Of a stretch of DNA of 64,000 nt, positions 45,907 through 56,345 are shown piece by piece. The stretch's first letter is position 1, and every line of letters starts with the position of its first letter. The stretch comes from Elmis aenea. Taxonomy: Eukaryota > Arthropoda > Insecta > Coleoptera > Elmidae. The position numbers and the translations under genes are program-made. Location: the NCBI GenBank assembly GCA_947652605.1, contig OX393579.1, positions 51,156,970 through 51,220,969 on the forward strand, in the 5' to 3' direction. Below the pieces are notes generated by a model. The model saw nothing but the letters and a program-made list of their open reading frames with translations, did no database searches and had not been told where the DNA came from.

Positions 45907-46039
45907 TAATGGCGAGCGGTGGGAGTGCGCAATAAACACAATTGGAATTGAACACACCCACTTACTTAGTTGTATTGGTATACCCACCAATGGTTTTAAA
46001 GACCCTGAACCATACTTGCACCCCCACTGCTCGCCATTA
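45907..46039. repeat. Short MITE with AATGGCGAGC ends
   Basis: TAATGGCGAGCGGTGGGAGT on the left pairs with CCCCCACTGCTCGCCATTA on the right; the middle is a 90-bp spacer. GC-rich ends contrast with the surroundings. The target duplication is unclear, so the superfamily is unassigned. Confidence 0.7.
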
Positions 46040-46055
46040 AACGACGCGGCCTATA

Positions 46056-46165
46056 CAGTATGTCCAAAAGGTATGGAATATGCCATATATCTCAGTAAAT
46101 ATCCACTTTAGGGAAAAATGTTTTGAATAAAAGTTGTTTGGTACTTAGTTTTCCACCATACGACA
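46056..46165 (+). repeat. Solo arm of a CAGTRTG foldback
   Basis: TA-CAGTATGTCCAAAAGGTAT..., with the next 110 bp nearly identical to the left arm starting at 46510. No matching right arm of its own; it may share the right arm at 47040-47170 in a tandem or unequal structure. Confidence 0.7.
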
Positions 46166-46509
46166 AAATTTAAATTCTATTTTTTCATATAACCAAACAT
46201 ATTGATATGAATGTTGATTTAGGTGTTGCTCCAATATTTATGGGTTTTTTAAAATAAAATTTAGAAATCCTAATTCGACAGTCGCTTAACGGAACACTTT
46301 CAGAAACCGGCAATTTTAATTTTTTAATAACCACACATTTCGGCAGTAAATTAGTCTCCTATTTCAAACTCTTAAAATTATGTTACGTTGTCATTGGACC
46401 TGTTAAAATGATAAACTATTGTGATTAATTAATCTAAGGTATGACTAACCGAAGCTTTTAAAAAGTTACAAAGATAAACACAAAAGTGATAATGACTTAC
46501 AAACTTATA

Positions 46510-47170
46510 CAGTGTGTCCAAAAGGTATGGAGTTTGCTATAATACCTCAGTAAATAACCACTTTAGGGAAAAATGTTTAGAATAAAAGTTGTTTGTTACT
46601 TAGTTTTCCACCATAAGGCACTCATTTGATAGAGATTTTTTTTCTCTATGCAAAACTTTAGTACCTACCCTTACTTAAGCAACTTTTTGAGAAAAACGCA
46701 AAACTTATTTTAATTGATAAGTATTTATTTCTAACAAAAACATCATAAGAACTTTTTTTTTAACGAAATCTACAATAAGTGTTCAAACTGTGAACCATTT
46801 ACAGCTTGGCAATGATACACTCGGTTTTTAAACCCGTTTATAACATTCTCAACCATTTGAGGTGTTATTTCTCTAATACGATCTTTTTAATTTTCGATAT
46901 TTTCCGGCCTCTTAGCATAAACTTAATTTTTAATGTGACCCCATAATTGAAAAGAGAAAAAAATTCTCTATCAAATGAGTGCCTATAATATAGGGGTACC
47001 TTGCCATTTAAAAAAATTCAATTGTTTTTCATTGCGCTTTGGTTATTCGAAAAAAAAAATTGTCTTATGGTGGAAAACTAAATACCAAACAACTTTTATT
47101 CAAAACATTTTTCCCTGAAATGGATATTTACTGGAATATATAGCATATTCCATACCTTTTGGACACTCTG
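46510..47170. repeat. 661-bp foldback element with TA-CAGTGTG ends
   Basis: TA (46508-46509, 47171-47172) flanks CAGTGTGTCCAAAAGGTATG and its inverse. Arms of about 110 bp (AACTTTTATTCAAAACATTT, TTCCACCATAAG-type) pair well. A second inverted pair (GCACTCATTTGATAGAGA / TCTCTATCAAATGAGTGC) lies within. No transposase. Confidence 0.85.
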
Positions 47171-47172
47171 TA

Positions 47173-48836
47173 TAATGCCAAGTCAGGTGAGTGCGGTGGT
47201 CTATTACTTCTGCCAAAAACTGGTTAAAGCTGGCGTATGAAGAGATACTTAATCTTAATGGAGCATAATCCCATTTTTTGTAATCTAAACTTTCCAACAA
47301 TTATAGCTCAAATGCCCGATAAAGAAGTAAAAATTTTGAGTTGAGATTTTTTTTTTCTCACAACGACTGTTCTTTTTTCTTCCTAATAAATTCAGCTTTG
47401 CTTTCGTACAAGTCAACATAAGCGATTCCTATTAACCTTATAATTAATTGTTATAACATGTGGCAAAAGTGTCTTTGATAAACCTGTTTTTGCTGCAAGA
47501 AAGTTGTGCACAAAAAAAAAAATCACTACACGCATCTTCTGCATAAAAACTCTACACCTGCTGTTTTCATATTAACTCTAATTAGCGAACTTATGTTAGT
47601 AAATAAGTAATAAATCTTGAATAAGTAGCCGTTTTATTGACCCATTTTGCATTGTATAATTAAGTTGGTTAATGAGTATATTTTTACGTTTGTTTGTAGT
47701 AACGGTTTGACGAATTTCGTGATGAAAAATATTTGGATAGTAGTAACATTTCTGTATTCTTATACTAAACAGGATAGCAATTTTATGATTGTTTACAACA
47801 AAAAATATGCGGGGATCAAGACATAACCCAAAAAAAGCTTTTTGCAAAGAGCTTATTATCGTGAAGTCCTTAAACCCTTGTTTCAATTAATGTTTTGTAC
47901 ACAAACCAGAACCAAACCAACTTTTCCACGGGTTTAGAGGCACATTTTTTTTGCTTTGTTTTAATGTTGGCACCAAATTTTTTTTTTTTTACTGCAGTGC
48001 AAATGTTGTTTCAATTTAACAAACTCCGTTTTATAATTTCAACTTGTTTTTATGTCGATGATTTTTTTCTCAGAAGTCTTGCTTTTACCAAAACCATATA
48101 AAAATAATTTTCATGATCGCGAATGGAATCTTAATCTAATTTTTTAGGAGGACGATTTAATAGGGAATTATTTAAAAAGATCTGTTTATTAAAGCGAATT
48201 CTTTGTGTGTAAAAACGAATAATTTGTGCATTAAAATAATAAATATCTTGCATTAAATAAAAATTTATAAGTATTTTACATTAAAAATATTACAATGAGC
48301 AATATTTTATTTGTAGTGTACCCTAAAACATTTTTTTGTGCATTATAAAATTAAAAAAGGCACATTTAATAATTTTTTAAATTTTAAATAAAAAAATACT
48401 TAATGGGCATAGTTAGGTATTACAATGTTGTAAAATAATTTTTAAAAATTAAAAAATTATAGTATGAATTAATAAAGTTACTAAAAAAAAACAATATTTA
48501 AAAACATATAAAAACCCTTTAAGTTTTTTCAACATATTTTATTGAAGTAAACTCAATCTAAACAATGTTTTAAAAAAAAATAATTTCTTTGCATTTTAAA
48601 GGTTAATTAACAAAATGTTTAAAAAATATACTTAACTTTAACCTAAACTTGAGAGGTTGTTAAAAATTTGGCAAAATTATATCTATACGAATACATAGGA
48701 TATAAAGAACACTACAAAAAAATCTGGTAGTTCAAATAACTTATTATATGCGCGCATTCGATATCTAATAAGCGATTTAATTAAAATATTGGGTAGGTAT
48801 GTAATTTTTATCGATCAAATATTTTTAAGCTGTTTA
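47173..48836. other. Very A+T-rich unassigned sequence
   Basis: 48120-48760 in particular is almost all A and T with homopolymer runs. No exon or element was recognised. Confidence 0.45.
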
Positions 48837-48838
48837 TA

Positions 48839-49213
48839 CAGGGTGTCCCTTTTTAATAAAGCTACAGCCAACTATGACTTCCATTTAAAAAAAATGCAAG
48901 TATGTGTTATAACTCGGAAATCGAGAGTGCTTTGAAAATTTCGTTAACATATTTAAAATTTACGTAAAAATATCTATGAAAGTCAATTTTAATTTTTGTT
49001 CTAGCTCATATGCTTACGGAATTATTCAAGTTTAAAAAAATAGACCTTTTTCAGTTTTTGTTTAAATATTTCAAAAAGTTGATGACCTACGTCATTTAAA
49101 AATGTCATCAGATTTCCCTTTAAATTCTGCACAAATTTGCTAATTTAAACGTTTCTGTATCTTTCATATTAACGGGGTTACCCATACAACAGGTTAGAAA
49201 AATTGGCACCCTG
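48839..49213. repeat. 375-bp element with TA-CAGGGTG ends
   Basis: TA (48837-48838, 49214-49215) flanks CAGGGTGTCCC... and ...TGGCACCCTG. Pairing beyond the first 10-12 bp is weak, so this is a MITE-like member rather than a long-arm foldback. The inner sequence (AACTATGACTTCCATTTAAA) recalls that near 6801 and 30900. Confidence 0.65.
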
Positions 49214-49516
49214 TAGTATAATCATGTTAAAGGGATTTAAGTATCGTATAATTATTTATTTAAGTGTAATATAAAACGAACATCCAAACTTTTAAGTACA
49301 CAAGCATTAATTCTAATGTCATTTTTTAAATGTTGCAATTTTTTCTTAGATATTCAAAAAAAATATTGTTTTTATTTTTGTCTATATTTTATAAAATGCT
49401 TAGTACAATAAATCCGCCGTTTATTTTATATATTGCGCATTTAAATTGTCCTCATTTTGCAGTCCCTTCTTATAACTAATATTTTTTTTAGTGTTGAGTC
49501 GCTGCTTGTTTTACAA
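49214..49516. other. Unassigned sequence
   Basis: A+T-rich, nothing recognised. Confidence 0.35.
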
Positions 49517-49797
49517 CTAAATTTTCCGACGACCACTATGTAAAGCGAGTAATTTCGCACGACTTACTACAACTGAAAATGACAAATTGCGCATGACACT
49601 GGAAATTGTGTGCAAAATGCACTTTGCACACAATTTCCTGCACTTTGCACACAATTTCCGCTACTTTACACACGCTAAACGCGCTGTCAAGCAAATCTAA
49701 CCTCACAAGTGTCAAGTGTCACCAACGTCAAAAAAATGTTATTTTCACAACTTTTTTGCAGAATTAATGATCATTTGTCTAACTGGTCGTCGGAAAA
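49517..49797. repeat. Putative MITE with TTTTCCGACGACCA ends and an internal hairpin
   Basis: TTTTCCGACGACCA and TGGTCGTCGGAAAA form a perfect 14-bp inverted pair 281 bp apart. Inside, about 49600-49640 is a strong hairpin (GGAAATTGTGTGCAAA / TTTGCACACAATTTCC), with a further direct copy of TGCACTTTGCACACAATTTC. No duplication is visible. Confidence 0.6.
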
Positions 49798-49803
49798 GCA
49801 TAG

Positions 49804-49873
49804 TGTACAACACGTGCTGAAAGAATATGTCATACTCGTGTGAAATATTCAACTTTCAGCACTAGTTGTACAA
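49804..49873. repeat. 70-bp hairpin
   Basis: TGTACAACACGTGCTGAAAG pairs with CTTTCAGCACTAGTTGTACA, with a loop of about 30 bp. It sits next to the MITE above and may be a separate tiny element. Confidence 0.6.
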
Positions 49874-49874
49874 T

Positions 49875-50524
49875 ATACTATTAAAATAGCTCTCCAAAAT
49901 AGAAACTTAAATTTGTTAGAGAAGTAAACCATTTTAGATGATAATATTTAGCAGAATCCAATGTGTTTTCAACACTTAAAAATTTCCAAACTAGTGCTAC
50001 CTTGAATCTCGTGTATGTTAATTATCCAAAATGAATTGTAATCTTGTTACCCCTGTTGTACCTTGCTGGATAATCTCTTTATATTGAATTACGCTAGCAA
50101 TTTCCTCTTGCACATAATTGCCTGTTCCAACTTTTCGCTTAATGAGATTTTTCTCCGTTAAACTATTACCCATCATGTTGTTTCATTTTTAACTCAGTTT
50201 AATCTAGAGCTTTATTATATAGCAAGACCACGTTTTCATACATTTAATGCCCGGTTAGACGCATATTATTAAGCGATTTTTTCGATACTATTAGTCCCCA
50301 TTAGGGAGAACTGAAAACTGAGACACAATGCTTCTTAATTCTCATATAATAATGGCCGCTGTGTTAGTTGATAATCCACTTTGATCTGTTTTAATTGGGG
50401 CCGTTGTTTTTTATAGACTATTCGATCAGAGCCCTGTTGTTTATTTTGAAAGCAATCGATGAAAGGGCGGATAAAAAGGGCAAAGTTTGTTCAGCAATTT
50501 AACGTGTGTTTTGTTTTGTTTCAG
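49875..50524. other. Intron sequence upstream of exon, repeat-free
   Basis: No transposon sequence was seen in the 650 bp before the acceptor. It ends in a pyrimidine/T-rich tract (TGTTTTGTTTTGTTTCAG). Repeat depletion next to an exon is typical of sequence under constraint. Confidence 0.4.
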
Positions 50525-50526
50525 AG

Positions 50527-50599
50527 GTCTGAAAACTTGGACGTTTCCCTCAGTGTGCCGCAATCTTTTCAAAGTAACGGATACGATATGAGCGACCAG
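50527..50599 (+). CDS. 73-bp internal exon of an unidentified host gene
   Basis: A T-rich tract and tandem acceptor (TTTCAG|AG|GTCTG) precede it, and a consensus donor (CAG|gtaaga) follows at 50600. The open frame reads SENLDVSLSVPQSFQSNGYD, then MSDQ, with no stop. The exon is visibly less A+T-rich than its surroundings. If the second AG is used, its phase fits the exon at 18208-18256 (AG+G, Arg). If the first AG is used (start 50525), the frame is phase 0 (Arg-Ser-Glu...) and an undetected exon would have to lie between. Polar, Ser/Gln-rich content suggests a linker. Gene not recognised. Confidence 0.65.
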
Positions 50600-51254
50600 G
50601 TAAGACCATTTGTTTTTACTTTATAAACAATTGAATGTCGAGCAAAAAATTTCCTTTACGAATTTAAAAAAAAAACTCTGATTTTTACATGAGTTTTAGA
50701 AAACTAGAAAACTTCGAATTAAATTATTTTCTTCAGAGATTTGGTTTGACGTTTTGGAGTTAAAAAAGTGAGATAAGAAGCTTTAAACAGTCGATTAACG
50801 TCGTACGATTTTTAATTGTGCATCAAAACGCAGTTTAGAACTACAAACTTTTCCAATTGCGTTTAGTTCTAAAGATTTGATTTCAATTTTCGGATATAAA
50901 ATCGTGCGATAACAAGTTTTAAACAGCGAATCGTTCAATATTATAGATCACTGATTCTTAAATTGTTTATTGCGCCCTCAAAGTGTGGTTTTAACTCGAT
51001 CGTAAAAAAATTTAAATGGAGCTCTCTTCGTGGCTATAAAAATATTCGAGGTGCATAAATCTTCGGATTAGAAAGTCGCTCGCAGGAACTAAAGTTAAGG
51101 AACTACTGTTATAATTATGTCATTAATAAAGTGTTAAGTAAAGAAATAAGAACGCTCAGTCTATTAATAATTTATTATCCAACATCTATTATCTTAAATT
51201 GTTTAGTTATTTTAATTATGCATTAAGATGAATCTCTTAAAATAAATGCATATA
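50600..51254. other. Intron sequence downstream of exon
   Basis: Consensus 5' splice site at the start. No element or further exon was recognised. Confidence 0.4.
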
Positions 51255-52029
51255 CAGGGTGAACCCCAGCTGACTAATTTTTTATTAATTGGAAATAGAA
51301 CAAAATCAATATCGTTTTGTTTGGTTTTAAACTAAATAAATAAAAATTTGTTGTAGTATACAGGCTTTTCTTACTTCAATTTAAAAAATGTTACGTCAGT
51401 AATTAAAAACATTCTGTACTATATTTGAAGTTTATAAAAAGAATATTTGTGAATTAAAAATGTGAAGAAAATAATTTCGAAATTTAACATTTTAAACAAT
51501 AAAATACTAGTCAACTAATCATTATTTTAATAAGTAGGTATATACACAACCTTTTTTAATAAATAATTAAATTTTAATCCAGCACTTTCAAACTTAAGTA
51601 CATACAAACCTGCATTATTATAAAGAAGATTACGGCAGATTGTAAAAAATAATGAGGTATAAGACACCATATTTAAGATAACAGGGTTGACATTAGTACA
51701 GTCGTTACAGAACTACCTGGAATGTAAAGTGTTTTTGTTTTAAGATTCGCTAACGGTATGAAACAAATTTTCAATTAATTTTTCCGTAAACTAAGATAAC
51801 GTAAAGTGGACGTATATATTTGTTGTTTGGAAAAATAAGCCCAACAGTTGTGTATATTTTTAAATCGCTCAAAAGTTTTGCAAGTTATTTTATATAAGTT
51901 ATTTTTCAAAAGGACCTACAAGCCAGCTAAGTTTAACGTATTTTTTTAAATTTATAGTGTATAGTTTTTGTCTTGAATATAGCAAAGAAATTTATTTTGA
52001 ATCCGAACGAGTATAGACAATACCATTAT
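51255..52029. other. Unassigned sequence starting with a solo CAGGGTG end
   Basis: TA-CAGGGTGAACCCCAGCTGAC at 51255 is a left end with no certain partner. The following A+T-rich sequence has no recognised feature. Confidence 0.4.
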
Positions 52030-53030
52030 ACAAGTTGTCCCAGATTACATTTCCAGCATGGGGATCTCGTTTATTATAAGAGATACATGTTTGTTTAAAT
52101 CAGAAGAATTATTCCTAAGTATGAGAGGAGCCACAATCAATTTTAAAAGTACAAAATTCCTCGTACTTCAGATGTTATCGCCAAAAATATGAAAATTTTG
52201 AATTTATTTTTTCTCTCATTACTTTGTTGTCTTAATCATTAAATCAATTTTATTTGTACCTTCTGAAGGCACTTTTTCATGTAGAATGTAACTAATATTT
52301 TTGAGATATTACCCCTAACTTTTTTTTTTCTTATGGGCCGTCAAGTTGGCTGGATTAGTTAAATGTGCTCCTTTTCCCTCTTTTTAACAATAGATCACAT
52401 GTCATATCTATATGCACATAACTTAGAAAATCAAGAAAAACCGAATTTAACGATATTATTCTGTTATCTATGAAACATGTTAAACAGGCAAGTTAGCTTT
52501 GCAATAGTGAAATGTGCTTTTTTCTCTTCTTTCTAATGATATATCTCTTGTCCTATCTATTTAAATAAATAACCCGGAAAATCTAGAAAAACCGCATCGT
52601 ATCAATATAATTAGTTAGCTATGAAACTTAGAATAATATTGGTAGAATATGTTTTATTTTTATTTTCCGGGTTATTTATTTAAACAGATATGATAAGTGA
52701 TATTTGATATATCATTAGAAAGAGGAGAAAAAAACACATATAACTATTGCAAAGCCAACTTGCTCGTTTAACATGTTTCATAACCAACTTAAAATAATAT
52801 CGGTAAAATACAGTTTTTCTTGATTTTCCGAATTATTTATTTAAAGAGATGGGACAAGTGATATATCATTAGAAAGAAGAGAAAAAAAGCACATCGAACT
52901 ATTTTCAAGCCAACTTAACGCAGCGTAAAAAAATTGAAGTTACGGATAATATCTCAAAAATAAAAAGTGATTAAAAAAATCTAAGATAATAGTTACATTC
53001 TACATAAAAAGTGATAAAAGGTAAACAGTA
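52030..53030. repeat. Large palindrome built of four repeat units
   Basis: The left side starts near TA-CAAGTTGTCCCAGATTACA with CATGGGGATCTCG, the family B end motif. From about 52350, a unit of 120-150 bp (AATGTGCTTTTTT, TTTCTAATGATATATC, CTATTTAAATAAATAA, AACATGTTAAACAGGCAAG) occurs twice in direct orientation, then twice inverted up to about 52915. The outer parts also pair (TAGAATGTAACTA at 52283, inverse at 52990). The centre is at about 52635. Confidence 0.8.
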
Positions 53031-54256
53031 AATGTTAAAATCATTTCGGTACCTAATCTATTTTTAATCTAATTTAAAAAGGTTAATTGAAATTTAAGAA
53101 TCTCTCGTGTAAGAAAAATCCAGACCGATTCGATGCTTTCGTCTTTTTGTCAGTAGTTTTCTGTATTAATTAAACACAGAAATATGTTATTTAACCAAAA
53201 AAACCACATTGATCACAAGAAAAGTGATTTTTAAGTTTTAACCAAACTTATTCAATACAGATGCTATGTAATATTAAAAAAATTATTTATTGCTTGCTTT
53301 AAACTACGCTGTTAAAAAATAACTTACTTAAAAAAGATTAATTGGGTTGCTTCTGAAATAACATATTTTTCAGTTGCAACTCAAAAACACCCGGTATAAT
53401 TACAAATGCCACCATAATGCGAATTCGATGGCTTTAGATACATGTTCGAATTAACTGAGTCATTCATTTGTATATTAACAATCTGTTATCTCTTTTTTAT
53501 GGAAGTTGTCTTGTAGAAGTTTTAAAAACCAGTTATAAGGTTCTCATCTCTTCGCCGGTAGCAATCCTAAACCTGATCTGGCATTTCTACAAAAGATCTC
53601 TCATAAGAAAATAATTTATTTTTAATTTAGCATGTTTATATCCATGACATTAATTTTCGATGTCGTTTAGCTTAAGGGTTGTAATTAAATAAACTTCTAC
53701 AAATAAATTTACATTACCACTTTGTTACCGTTTTCTATTGTTACTTAACTCCCCGTTAATTTTACTGGTGTACAATCATTCAACACACAATAAACAATCG
53801 AAGTAGTGCAAATTTATCAGACATCTGTCGACAACTGTTAACAATAATACTTGTTATAAACCAAGATTTGCTTTATCGTGGGGGATACCGGTCACCTAAA
53901 AGTGTATGCTGTTTGCAAGTCGACATTATAATAAATTTCAGAATTATCTTACTTACAGCACTGACAGCTAATGAATGGCAATGCCACTGTACAATCTAGA
54001 TTGTGTATAGTTTGAACTAAATTGAACATGGCGCGTGAAAAGGAAGTACAACAGCATGTGTGATGATAAACTTACAACATAATTATTTTAATCGTCTGAC
54101 GTGTTTAATACTGTTATAGCACATATGGCGTTAAATGCAGCATTGCAACTGTATTTTGAACATTCGAACATGACGAAATCTGTAAACAAACGTGACAAAA
54201 TCTTCCGGTTAATTCGATTTTTGTTGTAGCTTAACAAGATTATTTTTTATTGCATA
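53031..54256. other. Unassigned sequence
   Basis: No exon was recognised. CACCCGGTATA near 53389 may be a diverged right end of a CAGGGTG-type element. Confidence 0.35.
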
Positions 54257-54355
54257 CAGTGTGCTCAAAAATTGACAGAAAAATTCTTAACCGATGGGTC
54301 GATATTCATTTGTTTTAAAAATATTTTAAAATTTAAATGCATCTTTGCTATAGAG

Positions 54356-55357
54356 CAGAGGTCGCCAAATTGGTCTATATAGACCCCCAGGGGTCTATTT
54401 AACAAAAGTAGGGGTCGATCTGAGCCAGGGGGTCGATTGGGGGTCGAAGGAAAAACAATTCTTAATACGCAAATCACACATACCTAACTGCGTATGTAAA
54501 ATTTGTGAATGTTTTTATAATTGACTTAATATCAGTTTCTTTATAGAAAATAAATTAATAAACGTATATTTATTCGGGTGAAACAATTAGAAATAAAAGA
54601 AGAAGACTTGAAAATATATACAAGTTATCTTAAAAAATTAAGCGACTATTTTAAACTGCGCTTTGTTGATTTGGAAAACATTGACATCTCTGAATGGATT
54701 ATTGCGCCATTTTCCGCTCAAATTGAAAACGTGGACATCGACCTGCAGGATGAGCTTGCTGAATTATTATCGGATCTTGAAGCAAAGACGCTTCTAAAAA
54801 ATTTAACAATAAGCAAATTTTGGACAAATATAAATATAATGCAAAAATATGTAAAACTTTATGAAATAGCTCAGCCATTTATGCTGGCGTTTCCAAGTTC
54901 CTATATGGTTGAAGCCGGTTTCAGTCACGTAAATTCAATCTTAACTAAGTACAGAAATAAATTAAATGTGAAGTTTCGAGGGGATTTAACATTAAAATTG
55001 ACCAATTTCGAACCCAATATAGCGAACCTAGCAAAGAAACACCAGGCACACCCATCTCATTGATTAAGAAGCAATACTGTAGTTACTTTACTTATTATTT
55101 TTACTTATTTATAATTACTTATTATTTAATAAATATTAAGGTATTTAAATTTCAACATTAAGATATTTTTCATAAAACTATTGTTACACAATGTAAAATT
55201 ACTTTAATAAATGTTTAAAATCATAAAATAAATGTACAAACACAGTACCTAATAGATAGTTTTATTTTAATTAACTGAAAATTACTTTTATGGGGGTCGA
55301 TGGAGATTTCGAAAAATTATATAGGGTTCGATGATCAAAAAAGTTTGGCGACCCCTG
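54356..55357 (+). mobile_element. hAT transposon, internally deleted, 8-bp duplication CTATAGAG
   Basis: CTATAGAG at 54348-54355 and 55358-55365 bounds CAGAGGTCGCCAAATTGG... and ...TTTGGCGACCCCTG. Subterminal GGGGTCGAT repeats occur at both ends. It encodes the C-terminal part of a ZBED5/SCAND3-like hAT transposase. Total 1,002 bp, so most of the gene is deleted. The perfect duplication suggests an insertion younger than most here. Confidence 0.95.
54554..55063 (+). pseudogene. hAT transposase C-terminus (ZBED5/SCAND3-like), truncated
   Basis: The frame is open from 54554 to a stop at 55061-55063, with no ATG near its start (the first possible codon is GTG at 54578). Counted from there: a helical segment with Trp40 in EWIIAPF, an acidic QDELAELLSDLEAK region, then the hAT-C dimerisation block from residue 105 (FPSSYMVEAGFSHVNSILTK, YRNKLNV...GDLTLKLT-FEPNI) and the end HQAHPSH. 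Human ZBED5/SCAND3-type domesticated transposases end the same way. BED finger and DDE core are missing. No internal stop. Confidence 0.9.
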
Positions 55358-55365
55358 CTATAGAG

Positions 55366-55824
55366 GGTGTTTCACTTTTCGTTATGGCACTATTGCTATC
55401 TCCGTAAATAATGGAAATACAAGGTTGGTTAAATGGAACAAAAGCTAGCTATTTAAGAGTGTATTTTCAACAAAATTTTGTTTTGTTTAAAAATTCCATG
55501 GCTTGCGTGAAATAACGAAAAAACCGATATCGATCAAAATTTTTAAATTCGAATATCTTGGTTATAGTTGCTAATACACAAAATTGCCCAAGGAAAAAAG
55601 CTTGCTAGATTTTGTTTGCTATGAAAGTGCGATAATTTTTCTCTTAGCAACGATATTAGTATATCAACAACAAGAGTTGTAAGAAGCATATTACGCACGA
55701 GTGGAAAAGTTGCGCAACTCGTGTTATGTAGCTTACTTTTTCTACGATCACATAATACCTACGATTTTAACGGCTTCTTGGCTAATATACACATGTAATT
55801 ACGTTCTAGAAAAATGTATTTGTA
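55366..55824. other. Unassigned sequence
   Basis: The start (GGTGTTTCACTTTTCG) resembles a CAGGGTGTTTCAC-type end disrupted by the hAT. A GCGCAACTCGTG / CGCACGAGT partial hairpin lies at about 55700-55735. Confidence 0.35.
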
Positions 55825-56022
55825 CCTCTGTTTAACAATGAAATTTATATTGACAAAAATAGTAATGGTTTTGAAAGAAATAGCAAGTAAAATGTTTAAA
55901 GATATAAATACCATACATTTTTGTAATCGTAAACAGCCTTAAATCATTTTTCGAAAAAAGTGACGGGCCATTTTTAAAATTTGCGGCTTATATTTTAAGG
56001 ATAGCAAAAAATATTTTATACG
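55825..56022. repeat. Left arm of a widely spaced inverted repeat
   Basis: About 190 bp, including TTTCGAAAAAAGTGACGGGC, AAATAGCAAG-type and ACATTTTTGTAATCGTAAAC landmarks, is inverted at 58113-58293, 2.1 kb away. The arms were probably the ends of one foldback element whose middle has since received a non-LTR fragment and other DNA. Confidence 0.85.
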
Positions 56023-56079
56023 TTTATTTACAAAAATAAGCGAAATAACTTAAAGAAATTGCAAAATCTAAGATAAAAA

Positions 56080-56345
56080 TCCACGTTGCCATGTTGGGTG
56101 TGTGAGGGTGTAGCAAATTTCTCCACCCCCGACTGTCCCTCGCTAGCGTTTTTCTTGCCTCCAGTTTGGCTGTTTTTTCTGAAGTATCTTGGCTATCTCC
56201 CCATCACAGGTCCTTTTGGGGCCTTCCACTTTTTCTTCTTTTGTCTACACCCCCTTCCATATATTTGTTTCACTATTCTACTTTTTTCCATGAGGTGACC
56301 CATCCACCTTAGCTGGCTCTTTACAGTTTTGCTGTCCATACAGTC
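56080..56345 (-). pseudogene. Non-LTR retrotransposon 3' coding fragment
   Basis: The minus strand reads DSKTVKSQLRWMGHLMEKSR, IVKQIYG, then with a frameshift TCDGEIAKILQKKQPNWRQE and DSRGWRNLLHPHTPNMAT. This is the terminal LRW-GH---M...RP...W...ARDR--WR motif of RTE/Jockey-like reverse transcriptase proteins. It is a different family from those at 44245 and 36462. Only about 85 codons remain. Confidence 0.7.

Noticed and set aside
50525..50526. Exon start at the first AG (50525)
   Set aside because: Joined directly to the exon at 18208-18256, this start gives an early stop; it remains possible only if another exon lies between.
56086..56298. 70-codon plus frame, Pro/Phe-rich
   Set aside because: Antisense of a non-LTR 3' coding fragment.
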